A DNA stretch of 44,712 nt from Pseudomonas sp. (GCA_016763285.1 JAESUC010000139.1:1-44712); one strand, 5' to 3'. Positions 27,687-37,895 are shown, numbered from the stretch's first letter. A program made the numbers and translations. The notes: generated by a model from the letters alone, not told the origin.

Positions 27687-28445
27687 CTAGAGATAACGGG
27701 CCGCCCAGGCCACCAGTACGTTCGCGACATACTCCCCGTCTTCGCCCCGGCTGAGCATATGATCGGCATTATCCAGCGAGATGAAGCTTTTCGGATGCCT
27801 CGCAGCCTGATAGATCGCCGCCGCTTCGTCGACGCCAACCAGTTCATCCACCGGCGAGTGAAAGATGAGCAGGGCCTTGCGCAGATTGCCGATATGATCG
27901 GCCGAGTTCCAGCGCTCAAGGTCAGCCAGAAATTGCGCCTTGACGGTGAAAGGTCGGCCGGCCAGATCCACACGGGCAAATCCTGCGCGCTCGATCTCTT
28001 CGCGGTCCGCGGCGAACAGGTGACGGACATGGGTAGCCGTTGATGGTGCGGCTATGGTGGCGACGGCTTCTACCGTGTCTATCTGCTGCGCCGCTGCCAG
28101 CACGGCAGCCCCGCCCAGGCTGTGTCCGATCAACAGACGCGGCCCGCTATGGTGCGTTTCCAGCCACGCCGCTGCGGCGAGCAGATCCTCTATGTTGGAT
28201 GAAAAGTTGCTGTTGGCAAATTCACCATCGCTGCTGCCCAGGCCGGTAAAGTCGAAACGCAGCACGGCAATACCCTGCCCCACCAAATGGCGGGCTATGC
28301 GCGAGGCCGCCGCGCTGTCCTTGCCGCACGTGAAACAGTGGGCAAACAATGCCATGGCGGTATAGTCACCCTCGTCCGGCATCTCAAGCAGGCCTGCCAA
28401 GGAGTCGCCCTGGGCGTTGGGAAAATCAAAACGGGTTCGTTTCAT
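27687..28445 (-). CDS. Alpha/beta hydrolase (OsmC-partner type)
   Basis: A 252-residue cytoplasmic alpha/beta hydrolase. The nucleophile is S109 in GHSLGG; the likely acid is the Asp in SPVDELV and the base the His in DNADHML. The N-terminal [16 protein letters not shown] and HCFTCGKD segments match the hydrolase half of bifunctional hydrolase/OsmC fusions, but here it ends after the hydrolase. A separate OsmC protein is encoded at 8833. The start at 28445 has GGGAGC about 8 bases upstream. The substrate is unknown. It is divergent from the TauE/SafE permease gene. Confidence 0.88.
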   Translation of the reverse strand: MKRTRFDFPNAQGDSLAGLLEMPDEGDYTAMALFAHCFTCGKDSAAASRIARHLVGQGIAVLRFDFTGLGSSDGEFANSNFSSNIEDLLAAAAWLETHHSGPRLLIGHSLGGAAVLAAAQQIDTVEAVATIAAPSTATHVRHLFAADREEIERAGFARVDLAGRPFTVKAQFLADLERWNSADHIGNLRKALLIFHSPVDELVGVDEAAAIYQAARHPKSFISLDNADHMLSRGEDGEYVANVLVAWAARYL

Positions 28446-28528
28446 GCTCTGCTCCCTGTCTGCGTACCAGTAAAGCATGTTCCGATCGGGCCAGTATAAT
28501 GCGCCCCTCACTACAAGGCAGGTAAGGC

Positions 28529-29302
28529 ATGGACATCTGGCATATTGCGCTGATCATCGGCGGCGGTTTTGCGGGCGGAGCAATGAACGCCCTGGCTGGC
28601 GGGGGCACCTTTTTCTCCTTTCCTGCCCTGCTGGCCGCCGGCATTGCCCCCGTAAGCGCCAATGCGACCAATGCGGTTGCGCTCTGGCCGGCGAGCCTCT
28701 CGACCGCCTGGGCCCTGCGCCGGGAACTGCGCGCCCTGCCGCTGCACGCCTACCTGTTGCCCCTCGCCCTGGCGGCGATGGTCGGCGGCCTGGGTGGCGG
28801 CATATTGCTGCTGTTGACCAGCGACCAGGTTTTTTTCCAGCTCATACCCTGGCTCCTGTTGCTTGCCACCCTGCTGTTCACCTTCAGCAGACCACTGGCT
28901 CGGCTGGTTGCCCGTCGCAGCGGCGCGCCGCAGCAGCCACGTCTTGGCCCCAGCGGCTTCTTTTTCCAGTTGCTGGTGTCACTGTATGGCGGCTTCTTCG
29001 GCGCCGGCATGGGCATCATGATGATAGCCAGCCTGGCCATCTCCGGGCGCACCCAGGTGGTCGAGATCAACGCCATCAAGAGTCTGCTCTCATCGGTCAT
29101 CTACAGTGTGGCGACCCTGACATTCATCGTGGCCGGTGCCGTGCACTGGCCGGCCCTGCTGATCATGCTCGCCGGTACCATCGGTGGTGGCTACTGCGGC
29201 GGCAGACTGGCCCGGCGCCTGCCGGACACCTGGCTTCGCTTGCTGGTCATCCTGATCGGCTGGCTGCTGAGCCTGTTCTACTTTTACCAGGTATATGGCT
29301 GA
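28529..29302 (+). CDS. TauE/SafE (TSUP) family permease
   Basis: A 257-residue inner-membrane protein with about 8 transmembrane helices, belonging to the sulfite-exporter TauE/SafE family that moves sulfur-containing organic anions. Two repeated halves are visible: [24 protein letters not shown] near residues 14–37 and [15 protein letters not shown] near 158–172, the usual glycine-rich motifs. The start at 28529 fits the first helix, with a modest AGG-type SD. No sulfur-metabolism neighbours are present, so the substrate cannot be named. Confidence 0.9.
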   Translation: MDIWHIALIIGGGFAGGAMNALAGGGTFFSFPALLAAGIAPVSANATNAVALWPASLSTAWALRRELRALPLHAYLLPLALAAMVGGLGGGILLLLTSDQVFFQLIPWLLLLATLLFTFSRPLARLVARRSGAPQQPRLGPSGFFFQLLVSLYGGFFGAGMGIMMIASLAISGRTQVVEINAIKSLLSSVIYSVATLTFIVAGAVHWPALLIMLAGTIGGGYCGGRLARRLPDTWLRLLVILIGWLLSLFYFYQVYG

Positions 29303-29367
29303 TTCCGCGCCCCACAACCCTGTATAATCTTCAGCCGACACCGATTCGCCAGACAACCGAGGTAAGC

Positions 29368-29607
29368 ATGGCCAAGAAGAAAACTGCCGTGGATTTCGAG
29401 CAATCGCTGGCCGCCCTGCAGGTGCTGGTCGAGAAACTGGAAAGCGGTGAACTGAGTCTGGAGGATTCCCTCACTGCCTTCGAGCAGGGCGTGGCGCTGA
29501 CCCGTGACTGCCAGCAGGCACTGAGCCAGGCAGAACAGAAAGTCAGTCTGCTGACCGAGCAGCAGGGGCAACCGGTTACCGAGCCCTTCGACGGGCCCGC
29601 TGAATGA
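29368..29607 (+). CDS. xseB: Exodeoxyribonuclease VII small subunit
   Basis: A 79-residue helical subunit of ExoVII, which with XseA degrades single-stranded DNA. The family motif [26 protein letters not shown] … [15 protein letters not shown] fills residues 10–53 (shown in pieces). GAGG precedes the ATG at 29368. Its stop overlaps the ispA start as ATGA, the usual xseB–ispA–dxs arrangement of gammaproteobacteria. Confidence 0.96.
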   Translation: MAKKKTAVDFEQSLAALQVLVEKLESGELSLEDSLTAFEQGVALTRDCQQALSQAEQKVSLLTEQQGQPVTEPFDGPAE

Positions 29608-30491
29608 CCGATTTCAGCCACTATCTCGGGCAGTGTCAGGAACGTATAGACGGTTACCTCAATGACCATCTGCAGTCCGACCAGCCACTTCTGGAGCGAC
29701 TGTTTGCGGCTATTCGCTACAGCGTGACCAACGGCGGCAAACGCATCCGGCCAATGCTTGCCTATGCCAGCTGCGAAGCCCTGGAGGGCGAGGTCGCCAG
29801 CGCTGACGTGGTCGCCGCTACGGTAGAGATGATTCACGCCTACTCGCTGATCCACGATGATCTGCCGGCGATGGACAACGATGATCTGCGCCGTGGCCAA
29901 CCCACCTGTCATCGCGCCTTCGACGAAGCCACCGCCATACTCGCCGGCGATGCACTGCACGCCATGGCGTTCGACTGGCTGGCCGCGGCAGAGCACTACC
30001 CGCCGCCCGTCAGGCTGAAAATGATTCAATTGCTGGCCCAGGCTGCCGGACCAGCAGGCATGGTGGGAGGGCAGGCTATCGATCTGGGTGCTGTCGGCCG
30101 GGTGCTGGATCTCGACACCCTGGAAAACATGCACCGGCGAAAGACCGGCGCGCTGATTCGTGCCGCCGTGCAACTGGGAGCCCTGGCCAGCGGCAATGCC
30201 AGCCAGGCCCACTTGCTGGCCCTGGGCACCTACGCCGACTGCATCGGGCTGGCCTTTCAGGTGCAGGACGATATTCTCGACATCGAGAGCGATACCAGCG
30301 TACTCGGCAAACAGCAGGGCGCGGACATCGCCCGTGACAAACCGACCTACCCCGCGCTGCTGGGGCTGGAAGGCGCTCGGCAACTTGCCGGATCCCTGCG
30401 CGACCAGGCAATCGATGCCCTGCAGCCACTGGAGAGCGGTAGCCTGAGGCTGCAGCAGCTCGCCAACTATATTGTGCAACGGCATTTCTGA
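29604..30491 (+). CDS. ispA: Farnesyl diphosphate synthase (geranyltranstransferase)
   Basis: A 295-residue trans-prenyltransferase making farnesyl diphosphate from IPP and DMAPP. The first aspartate-rich motif is [10 protein letters not shown] near residues 88–97 with GKRIRP upstream, and the second is DDILD near 220. The spacing matches the bacterial FPPS type. Its ATG overlaps the xseB stop. Together with dxs 88 bases downstream it forms an isoprenoid-precursor operon feeding ubiquinone (see coq7) and undecaprenyl lipids. Confidence 0.97.
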   Translation: MTDFSHYLGQCQERIDGYLNDHLQSDQPLLERLFAAIRYSVTNGGKRIRPMLAYASCEALEGEVASADVVAATVEMIHAYSLIHDDLPAMDNDDLRRGQPTCHRAFDEATAILAGDALHAMAFDWLAAAEHYPPPVRLKMIQLLAQAAGPAGMVGGQAIDLGAVGRVLDLDTLENMHRRKTGALIRAAVQLGALASGNASQAHLLALGTYADCIGLAFQVQDDILDIESDTSVLGKQQGADIARDKPTYPALLGLEGARQLAGSLRDQAIDALQPLESGSLRLQQLANYIVQRHF

Positions 30492-30579
30492 ACGGCCGCC
30501 AGTCTTGGGCTATGCGCCCGCATCGGTTAAACTGCCGTTTTAATTGTGTCAGCCATGCTGGCACCCAGAGCCCTGTTTG

Positions 30580-32463
30580 ATGCCAAGCACTTTCCACGAG
30601 ATACCCCGCGAACGGCCTAGCACTCCGCTGCTGGACAGCATTGACGGCACGGCGAGCCTGCGCGAGCTGGATGAAGACCTGCTGCCTGTGCTGGCCGACG
30701 AACTGCGCGCCTATCTGCTCTGGACGGTCAGCCAGACCGGTGGTCACTTCGGTGCCGGTCTGGGTGTCATCGAGCTGACCATCGCCCTGCATTACACCTA
30801 CCATACGCCGGATGACCGCATCGTCTGGGACGTCGGCCATCAGGCCTACCCGCACAAGATACTCACCGGCCGGCGCGAGCAGATGAGCACCCTACGCCAG
30901 AAGGATGGCCTGGCCGCATTTCCCCGGCGCAGCGAGAGCGTCTATGACACCTTTGGCGTTGGCCATTCCAGCACGTCGATCAGCGCCGCGCTGGGCATGG
31001 CCATTGCCGCCGGCCTGCAGGGCCTTGACCGGCGTACCGTGGCGGTGATCGGTGACGGCGCCCTGACTGCCGGCATGGCCTTCGAGGCCCTGAATCACGC
31101 CTCCGACGTTGAAGCCGATATGCTGGTGGTGCTCAACGACAACGACATGTCGATCTCGCGCAACGTCGGCGGGCTGTCCAACTATCTGGCCAAGATCCTG
31201 TCCAGCCGCACCTATTCGCACATGCGTGAAGGCAGCAAGAAGGTGCTCTCCAAGATCCCTTCTGCCTGGGAGCTGGCGCGGCGTACCGAAGAACATGCCA
31301 AGGGCATGCTGGTCCAAGGCACCCTGTTCGAGGAGCTGGGCTGGAACTACATCGGCCCGATCGACGGCCACGACCTGCCAACCCTGGTGTCCACCCTGGG
31401 CAACATGCGTGCACTCAAGGGACCGCAGTTTCTCCACGTGGTAACCCAGAAAGGCAAGGGCTTCTCACCCGCTGAAGCCGACCCGATCGGCTACCATGCG
31501 ATCACCAAGCTCGAGCCCAAGCGTAACGGCAACGGTGCGAGCAAGCAGAAGTTTTCCAGCGTCTTCGGCCAGTGGCTGTGCGATATGGCTGCCGAGGACG
31601 AGCGTCTCATCGGGATTACTCCGGCAATGAAGGAAGGCTCCGACCTGATTGCCTTCAGCGAGCGCTACCCGCGCCGCTATTTCGACGTCGCCATCGCCGA
31701 GCAGCATGCGGTCACGCTCGCGGCCGGCATGGCCTGCGAGGGTGCCAAGCCGGTGGTGGCGATCTACTCCACCTTCCTGCAGCGCGCCTATGACCAGGTC
31801 ATCCACGACGTGGCTGTGCAGAACCTGGATGTGCTCTTTGCCATCGACCGTGCGGGCCTGGTGGGCGAAGACGGTCCGACCCATGCCGGCAGCTTCGACC
31901 TGTCATTCCTGCGCTGCCTGCCCAACATGCTGATCATGGCACCGGCCGACGAGAACGAAACGCGCCAGATGCTCACCACCGGTTTTCTGCACAACGGTCC
32001 CGCCGCTGTGCGCTACCCGCGCGGTACCGGACCCGGCGTGCCCATCGAGCCGGAGCTCGAAGGCCTGCCAATCGGCAAGGGGGTGCTCACGCGGCAAGGC
32101 AAGGAGGTGGCCATTCTCTGCTTCGGCACCCTGCACGCCAATGCCCTGGCGGCAGCCGAAAGCCTGGATGCCAGCGTCGCCAACATGCGCTTCGTCAAAC
32201 CCCTGGATGTGGAGCTGATCCGTCAGTTGGCCGAAAGCCACCAGCTGCTGGTTACCCTGGAAGAAAACGCCGTCATGGGTGGCGCCGGCAGCGCCGTCAG
32301 CGAATGGCTGGCGGCCGAACGCCTCAGTGTGCCGGTACTCAACCTCGGGCTGCCGGACCGCTATGTCGAGCATGCCAAACCGGCCGAGATGCTCGCCGAA
32401 TGCGGCCTGGACGCCAGCGGCATCGAGGCCGCCATCCGCTCCCGTCTGGATCAGGCCCGCTGA
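30580..32463 (+). CDS. dxs: 1-deoxy-D-xylulose-5-phosphate synthase
   Basis: A 627-residue thiamine-diphosphate enzyme, first step of the MEP pathway, joining pyruvate and glyceraldehyde-3-phosphate. The N-terminal part has [16 protein letters not shown] and the ThDP/Mg motif [14 protein letters not shown] … LNDNDMSIS. The transketolase central domain has the catalytic Glu in [11 protein letters not shown], and a C-terminal transketolase domain follows. The start at 30580 gives the same length as P. aeruginosa Dxs (627, recalled) and the matching HEIPRERP N terminus; the SD is weak. Confidence 0.97.
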   Translation: MPSTFHEIPRERPSTPLLDSIDGTASLRELDEDLLPVLADELRAYLLWTVSQTGGHFGAGLGVIELTIALHYTYHTPDDRIVWDVGHQAYPHKILTGRREQMSTLRQKDGLAAFPRRSESVYDTFGVGHSSTSISAALGMAIAAGLQGLDRRTVAVIGDGALTAGMAFEALNHASDVEADMLVVLNDNDMSISRNVGGLSNYLAKILSSRTYSHMREGSKKVLSKIPSAWELARRTEEHAKGMLVQGTLFEELGWNYIGPIDGHDLPTLVSTLGNMRALKGPQFLHVVTQKGKGFSPAEADPIGYHAITKLEPKRNGNGASKQKFSSVFGQWLCDMAAEDERLIGITPAMKEGSDLIAFSERYPRRYFDVAIAEQHAVTLAAGMACEGAKPVVAIYSTFLQRAYDQVIHDVAVQNLDVLFAIDRAGLVGEDGPTHAGSFDLSFLRCLPNMLIMAPADENETRQMLTTGFLHNGPAAVRYPRGTGPGVPIEPELEGLPIGKGVLTRQGKEVAILCFGTLHANALAAAESLDASVANMRFVKPLDVELIRQLAESHQLLVTLEENAVMGGAGSAVSEWLAAERLSVPVLNLGLPDRYVEHAKPAEMLAECGLDASGIEAAIRSRLDQAR

Positions 32464-32527
32464 TTCCCGCCAGCAGCGCTTGACCGCGCTGCGCATTCGC
32501 CCTAGAGTCCACCCCGCTTCCAGTCGC

Positions 32528-32713
32528 ACTGGGTGCCCCGCCGCCGTCAGGCTGCGGGGTGAAACGGGAAGTCGGTGCAAACCCGACGCTGCCCCCGCAA
32601 CGGTAAAGGATCGCGTGCCGGATATACCGGCCCGCAGGCAATGCCACACAGCCACTGCGCATCACGCGTGGGAAGGCGGTACTGCTGATGTCCTGAGCCC
32701 GGAGACCGGCCCT
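32528..32713 (+). promoter_or_regulatory. Cobalamin riboswitch
   Basis: The stretch holds the standard B12-riboswitch words in order: GGGAAGTCGGTGCAAA (about 32566–32580) with CCCGACGCTGCCCCCGCAACGGTAA next to it (given across 32582–32606), the B12 box GCCACTG at 32651–32657, and the closing TGGGAAGG and GAGCCCGGAGACCGGCC segments near 32670–32710. It lies 156 bases upstream of btuB. With adenosylcobalamin bound it should repress btuB. No terminator is seen, so control is likely at translation through the hairpin at 32841. Confidence 0.95.
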
Positions 32714-32840
32714 GTGCGAAGCAGAACCCCATGGCAGATTCGCCGGGGCCTGCATTGCTGAGGTGTCGCGGAGGGCGTCACCCGGCCAGTGCATGGCTGT
32801 CCCTTCGTTTTATAGACAGGTCCCGCTGGCTTCTCGCCCT

Positions 32841-32863
32841 CCTCAAAAGCGTTTCTTTTGAGG
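32841..32863 (+). promoter_or_regulatory. Perfect hairpin sequestering the btuB Shine-Dalgarno
   Basis: CCTCAAAAG (32841–32849) pairs perfectly with CTTTTGAGG (32855–32863) around a 5-base loop. The GAGG at 32860–32863, 6 bases before the ATG at 32870, is the only plausible SD and is buried in the 3' strand. There is no T-run, so this is not a terminator. It looks like the expression platform of the cobalamin riboswitch. Confidence 0.75.
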
Positions 32864-32869
32864 CTCAAC

Positions 32870-34684
32870 ATGAACAGATTTTTACTTCTCGTCCCTACCC
32901 TGCTGGCATCGGGCATCGCTCTGGCCAACAGCTCGGTGGAACTCTCCGATACGGTGGTTACCGCTTCGCGCCAGCCCCAGGCACTTTCCAGTACCCCCGC
33001 GGCCACCACGGTGTTTACCCGTACCGACATCGAGCGACTGCAGCCCGCTTCGGTTGCCGATCTGCTGCGTCGTGTACCCGGCGCCTCGATTACCACCAAT
33101 GGCGGCCTGGGCAGTCTCACGGCACTGTCACTGCGCGGCACCGGTAGCACACAATCTCTGGTCCTGGTTGATGGTCAGCGCATCGGTAGCGCATCGGCCG
33201 GCCAGCCCAGCCTGGAATTCCTCAATGTCGATCAGATCGAACGTATCGAGGTGATCCGTGGACCGCGTTCAGCCATTTACGGCTCGGATGCGATCGGCGG
33301 CGTGGTACAGATCTTCACCCGCCGTGGTGAACCGGGGCTGAATCCGCGGGCCAGTTTTGCCGTGGGTAGCCACGACACCTATCGCCGCCACGTGGGTCTG
33401 TCCGGTGGTGACCAGCGCACGCGCTTTGACCTGGGCGCCAGCCTCAACGAAACCGAGGGCTTCGACCGCACCCGGCACGAGACCGTAGGTGATGAAGACG
33501 ACGATGGCTATCGCAACAGGGCATTCAACGCCAGCCTGCTTCACAGGTTCAGCGATGATCTGGAAGCAGGTATCAGCCTGCTGCAGCAGAGCGGTAATAC
33601 CGAATATGATCTGTTTGGCAACCCGGAGGACGACTTCCAGTTGAGCACTGTGGCCACACACCTGCAATGGCAGGTCAATACGCTGTGGACCACTCGCCTG
33701 GAAGCCGGCCACGCCGAGGACAAGCGCGACAGCAACTATGATTTTTTCAATTTTACCTACAATACCTACCGCGACTCGGCCAGCTGGCTGAACACCCTGC
33801 AACTCAATCCACAGCACAGCCTGCAGACAGGGCTGGACTGGTATGAGGATCGCCTGCGCAGCACCGGCAGCTTCATAGAGACCGAGCGCTTCAACCGCGC
33901 CGCCTTCGTTCAGCACACTTTCGCCGGAGAGGCATTCGATACCGAGCTGGGCTGGCGTCACGACGACAACGAGCAATTCGGCCACGCCAACACGTTCAAC
34001 GCCGCGCTTATCATTCCGGTCACCACCAATCAGCAACTGGTGGCCTCCTACGGTGAAGGCTTTCGCGCTCCCACCTTCAATGATCTGTACACCAGCTTCG
34101 GGGCCAACCCCGATCTGCAGCCCGAGCGCTCGAAAAGCTATGAGCTGCAATGGCGCGCCCAGCTCCAGGACACACGCCTGCAGGCGGCGGCGTTTCGCAC
34201 CGACATTGATGACCTGATCCTGCTCGATCCGTTCTTCGTGGCCCAGAATATCAGCCGCGCCCGCATCCACGGGCTGGAACTCAGCGCCGCTACCGAGCTG
34301 GCCGGCTGGCAGACCCTGCTGTCCGCTACCTGGCTGGACCCGCGGGACCGTAGTACCGGCAATCTGCTGCCACGCCGGCCCAAGCGCCTGCTCAGCGTGG
34401 ACGCCGATCGCCAGTGGGGCGTTTTCGGTGTGGGTTTCAGCGTCATGGCCAACAGCGAGCGCTACAACGACCCGGCCAATCAGCAGGAGCTGGCCGGTTA
34501 TGGCCTGGTTGAAGCGCGTGCCCATTGGGACATGAGCGATGCGGTTCGCTGGAATCTTAAGATCGGCAATCTGCTCGACAAGGAATACAGCGTGGCCAAC
34601 TACAACACCAATGGCCAGACCTACGGATACCGGGAAGATGACCTGAACGCACAGCTTTCGGTCAGCTGGACGCCGGCATTCTGA
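32870..34684 (+). CDS. btuB: TonB-dependent vitamin B12 receptor (BtuB-like)
   Basis: A 604-residue outer-membrane TonB-dependent receptor. A signal peptide (about 1–20) is followed by a TonB-box-like DTVVTAS and a plug domain (about 35–150) with SVADLLRRVPGA, DGQRIGS, IEVIRGPRSAIYGSDAIGGVV. A 22-strand barrel follows to a terminal aromatic-ending strand (VSWTPAF). Length and plug motifs match BtuB. The cobalamin riboswitch upstream supports B12 as ligand. No btuCDF or cobalamin synthesis genes lie nearby. The start at 32870 is set by the SD and signal peptide; an in-frame TTG 12 bases upstream is inside the hairpin. Confidence 0.93.
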   Translation: MNRFLLLVPTLLASGIALANSSVELSDTVVTASRQPQALSSTPAATTVFTRTDIERLQPASVADLLRRVPGASITTNGGLGSLTALSLRGTGSTQSLVLVDGQRIGSASAGQPSLEFLNVDQIERIEVIRGPRSAIYGSDAIGGVVQIFTRRGEPGLNPRASFAVGSHDTYRRHVGLSGGDQRTRFDLGASLNETEGFDRTRHETVGDEDDDGYRNRAFNASLLHRFSDDLEAGISLLQQSGNTEYDLFGNPEDDFQLSTVATHLQWQVNTLWTTRLEAGHAEDKRDSNYDFFNFTYNTYRDSASWLNTLQLNPQHSLQTGLDWYEDRLRSTGSFIETERFNRAAFVQHTFAGEAFDTELGWRHDDNEQFGHANTFNAALIIPVTTNQQLVASYGEGFRAPTFNDLYTSFGANPDLQPERSKSYELQWRAQLQDTRLQAAAFRTDIDDLILLDPFFVAQNISRARIHGLELSAATELAGWQTLLSATWLDPRDRSTGNLLPRRPKRLLSVDADRQWGVFGVGFSVMANSERYNDPANQQELAGYGLVEARAHWDMSDAVRWNLKIGNLLDKEYSVANYNTNGQTYGYREDDLNAQLSVSWTPAF

Positions 34685-35755
34685 TCAGGCGAGCCGCCGC
34701 AATGGCGGCTCGACGTGCCTGTGCACGGACGCCGACGCGCTCTGGGGTAGTCTGCGCCGATAGTCGCTGGGGCTGATACCGGTCCAGCGGCGAAAGGCAC
34801 GGGTGAAACTGCTGGGGTCAAGAAAGCCAACCTCATAGGAAATCGCCGTCAGTGACTTGCGCGTATCGGCCAGCAGGCGCAGGGCTTCCTCGCGGCGCGC
34901 CTGGTCGAGCAGTTGCTCATAGGTCGTGTTGTGCTGGCGCAGCAGCCGACGCAGGTGCCTGGGACTGACCTTCAACGGCTCGGCAATATCCTGTTCGGTC
35001 AAATGACCACTACCCAGCCGCAACACAATATCCCGCCGCACCCGATCAACCACATCGCTGGCCGGCATGCTGGCGATAAAGCCCTGCAGCGCACCGGCCA
35101 TCCCACCCAACAACGCCGGCGTTGCTCCCGGGAGGGGCAACTGCATCCAGTCCGCCGGAAACAGCAACCCGTAGGTGTTGCCATGACGGCAATCGGCACA
35201 CCATTCCAGCCGCCGGTAATCCACCCGCTCTGGCTCTGGAGACACTATCGACAGGCCCGCCCGGGCGTGCTCGGTTCCGCTGACAAAACGCTGCAACAGC
35301 CGTGCTACCAACCCCAGCAATGCCTCCTGCTGCTGCACATGGGGTTTTCCTCGAGGGTGTAGCAGCAGCATGATGCGGCTGGCCGAACGCCGCTGTTCCA
35401 GCCGGGCCTGAGTGCTCAGCAAGGAAAAAAACCGCACCAGATGGCCAACGGCCGTGCCCAGATCGGCACTGGCCGCGCCTGTCAGCTCAAGCATCTGCAA
35501 GGGCACGGGCAACGCCGCCCCCCGAGCGCAACGCATACCCAGCAGTGCGTCGCCGCTCAAGGTCTGGGCCTCCTCCCAGAACAGGCTGCAGCTGGCCTGG
35601 TCTATTGACTCCGCCCCCTGACATTGCGCCAGCAAGCGGGACGCCACCGGGGAGCAGGACAGCGACTGCCCGCAGGCAGCCAGGCCCTGCTCTATAACGC
35701 CAATCCATTCCATGCGCTCGCGGGGTTCACCCCCGATATCGTGTTGAATGTTCAT
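34685..35755 (-). CDS. AraC family regulator, module 1
   Basis: A 356-residue transcription factor. The N-terminal part (about 1–250) is of the Arabinose_bd/OruR-like type found in many pseudomonad AraC proteins. The C-terminal AraC domain (about 255–345) has both HTHs, including LTEQDIAEPLKVSPRHLRRLL and the second-HTH signature SYEVGFLDPSSFTRAFRRWTG (given in part). The start at 35755 has GGAGG 5 bases upstream; the frame is open to 36142 without support. It is divergent from the DUF1302 gene, suggesting it controls the DUF1302–DUF1329 pair. It directly abuts btuB, with convergent stops one base apart. Confidence 0.9.
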   Translation of the reverse strand: MNIQHDIGGEPRERMEWIGVIEQGLAACGQSLSCSPVASRLLAQCQGAESIDQASCSLFWEEAQTLSGDALLGMRCARGAALPVPLQMLELTGAASADLGTAVGHLVRFFSLLSTQARLEQRRSASRIMLLLHPRGKPHVQQQEALLGLVARLLQRFVSGTEHARAGLSIVSPEPERVDYRRLEWCADCRHGNTYGLLFPADWMQLPLPGATPALLGGMAGALQGFIASMPASDVVDRVRRDIVLRLGSGHLTEQDIAEPLKVSPRHLRRLLRQHNTTYEQLLDQARREEALRLLADTRKSLTAISYEVGFLDPSSFTRAFRRWTGISPSDYRRRLPQSASASVHRHVEPPLRRLA

Positions 35756-35876
35756 CGGTCCTCCATGCAACGAGATCATAGCCAAGCTCGGCAACCATCC
35801 AATATCTACAGAGCACTCTGTTATGCAGAGTAGGATAGCGCAGAAGAATAGACAAATTGATCTGCCAGTGACCCTC

Positions 35877-35904
35877 GGACCTCTCAGGACCGCAACTGAG
35901 GTCC
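35877..35904. promoter_or_regulatory. Inverted repeat between araC-1 and DUF1302-1
   Basis: GGACCTC (35877–35883) and GAGGTCC (35898–35904) form a 7-bp inverted repeat, extended inward by CTCAG/CTGAG with a 2-base offset. It lies in the 289-bp divergent gap, a natural place for an operator of the AraC protein or a transcript hairpin. No matching repeat is obvious in the corresponding gap of module 2. Function is inferred. Confidence 0.4.
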
Positions 35905-36044
35905 CCCTCGGCCAGGTCCGATCAAGCGACCGCATGCACACTACCCGGACGTGAAAGAGCCCCGAAAGCGGCCTTTCCCTTCTGCATACTCGCCATCCAG
36001 GCAAAGGTGCGGGTACTACAGGGTTACAACCAAGGAGCAGCACA

Positions 36045-37871
36045 ATGACAAAAACAATCCCTGCATGGGCGCTGGCCGCCTTGCCACTGGCGATCGGTCT
36101 GGCCAGTTTCAGCGGTTCGGCTAACGCAGTTGCCTTCAACATCGGCGAGGTGCGCGGTCAGTTCGACTCGCAGCTTTCCATAGGCGCCAGCATGTCGACT
36201 GCGGACGCCGAGAAAGACTATATCCACTTCGCCACGTCTGTTGACGGCGTTGACCAGAACGGCCAGGCATTGGCGCGTACTTCAGACGACAACCGTCTGA
36301 ACTACGAAAGCGGCGACTTCTTCTCCAAGATCTTCAAGGGGTCGCATGACCTGCAGCTGACTTACGCTGACTCCGGTGCTTTCTTCCGCGGCAAGTACTG
36401 GTATGACTTCGCTATTGAGGATGACAGCGTCGACTTCTACACCGACGGTATCGAGCAGGATGGCCGCGAGCCGTTGCAAAAAGGCGCGGGCGTAGCATTG
36501 CTTGACGCGTTCATCTATCACAACTACACCATCGGCAATAACCCCGGTAACGTGCGTTTGGGTCGTCAGGTAGTCAGCTGGGGGGAAAGCACCTTTATCG
36601 GTAACTCGATCAACTCGATCAACCCCATCGACGTTGCTGCATTCCGTCGTCCCGGTGCCGAGCTGAAAGAAGGTCTGATGCCGGTCGAAATGCTGTATTT
36701 CTCACAGGGTCTGACCGACAACCTGACCATGGAAGCCTTCTATCAGCTCAAGTGGCATCCGTACATTCTTGATAACTGCGGCACCTTCTTCGGCGGCGAT
36801 ACCGTTGCCAAGGGGTGTAATGACCGTCTGGTCGTTTCTGGCGCCGATCTGCCCCAGGGCGATCCGGAGTTGGCCACCGGCGGTTTTGGTATCGCCGGCA
36901 TCGCTGATTACATCGTGCGCTCTGAAAAAAACCGCGAAGCGCGTGACGACGGCCAGTTCGGTGTAGCGTTCCGTTACTACGCAGCAGCACTTAACGATAC
37001 CGAGTTCGGCTTCTACGCGATGAATTATCACAGCCGCACGCCCACCTTCAACAACCGTTTTGCCGGGGTGCTGACAGGTCAGGGCGGTCCGGTTGTCGGT
37101 ATTGACGGCGTTCCTGGTGCTGCCGGCTACTTCTTCGACTATCCGGAAGACATCCGTCTGTTTGGCATGAGCTTCGCGACGATGGTGGGGCCGGCTTCGG
37201 TAGGTGGTGAAATCAGCTACCGTCCGAACATGCCAATGAATCTGAACACGTCCGACATGAGCCGTACCGCGCTGCTGAACTCGGACAACATTCATCGCGG
37301 GGTAGCTTACGCCCCGGGTGACGTGATCGAGGGTTCTGACCGCAAGGAATACATCCAGGGTCAGATGACCGTGATTCACTTCATCGAGCGGGTACTGGGC
37401 GCCAGCCGACTTGCACTGGCAGGCGAAGTGGGCGTGGGCCACATCGGTGGTATCAGCAATGCTCCGGGTGAAACCAAGTACGGTCGCGACTCCGTGTTCG
37501 GTCAGAGCCCGTTTGCCGACGGAACCTGTTCTTCGCAGGGTGACGCGGCCAACTCTGATAAAGCCAATACCTGGTGCGAAACTGACGGTTTCTTCACGGA
37601 CTTCTCCTGGGGTTACCGGGCTCGCGCATCCCTTGCGTACAGCAACGTGTTTGCTGGCGTTAACCTGACGCCGAATATTGCCTGGTCCCACGACGTGGAA
37701 GGTTATGGCCCGAGCTTTCAGGAAGGCAGCAAGACCATCAGCATTGGCCTGAACGCCGACTATGCAAACAAGTACGAAGCCAGCCTGAGCTACACCAACT
37801 ATTTTGGCGGCAAGTACAACATGAACGTTGACCGCGACTTTGCGTCCATCAGCGTCGGCATGAATTTCTAA
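36045..37871 (+). CDS. DUF1302 family outer-membrane protein, module 1
   Basis: A 608-residue exported protein of the DUF1302 family. A signal peptide ends near SANA|VAFNIGEV (about residue 28), and the rest is beta-rich with alternating polar/aromatic strands and a terminal aromatic residue (SVGMNF), as in outer-membrane barrels. Paired cysteines in DNCGTFFGG … KGCND and GTCSSQ … WCETDG could form disulfides in surface loops. AAGGAG precedes the ATG by 7 bases. It is followed 24 bases later by DUF1329. Family members often sit with RND/MMPL pumps in sterol or hydrophobic-compound clusters (recalled); no such partner is here. Confidence 0.88.
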   Translation: MTKTIPAWALAALPLAIGLASFSGSANAVAFNIGEVRGQFDSQLSIGASMSTADAEKDYIHFATSVDGVDQNGQALARTSDDNRLNYESGDFFSKIFKGSHDLQLTYADSGAFFRGKYWYDFAIEDDSVDFYTDGIEQDGREPLQKGAGVALLDAFIYHNYTIGNNPGNVRLGRQVVSWGESTFIGNSINSINPIDVAAFRRPGAELKEGLMPVEMLYFSQGLTDNLTMEAFYQLKWHPYILDNCGTFFGGDTVAKGCNDRLVVSGADLPQGDPELATGGFGIAGIADYIVRSEKNREARDDGQFGVAFRYYAAALNDTEFGFYAMNYHSRTPTFNNRFAGVLTGQGGPVVGIDGVPGAAGYFFDYPEDIRLFGMSFATMVGPASVGGEISYRPNMPMNLNTSDMSRTALLNSDNIHRGVAYAPGDVIEGSDRKEYIQGQMTVIHFIERVLGASRLALAGEVGVGHIGGISNAPGETKYGRDSVFGQSPFADGTCSSQGDAANSDKANTWCETDGFFTDFSWGYRARASLAYSNVFAGVNLTPNIAWSHDVEGYGPSFQEGSKTISIGLNADYANKYEASLSYTNYFGGKYNMNVDRDFASISVGMNF

Positions 37872-37895
37872 GACAGGCAACGGGAGATAAGAATA

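Noticed and set aside
28477..29367. Frame continuous with xseB running back through the TauE/SafE permease gene
   Set aside because: The upstream part is Arg/Pro/His-rich shadow of the permease gene; XseB begins at 29368 with its own SD and normal length.
33269..34525. Long open frame antisense to btuB
   Set aside because: Same third-position GC effect; the sense frame is a clear TonB-dependent receptor.
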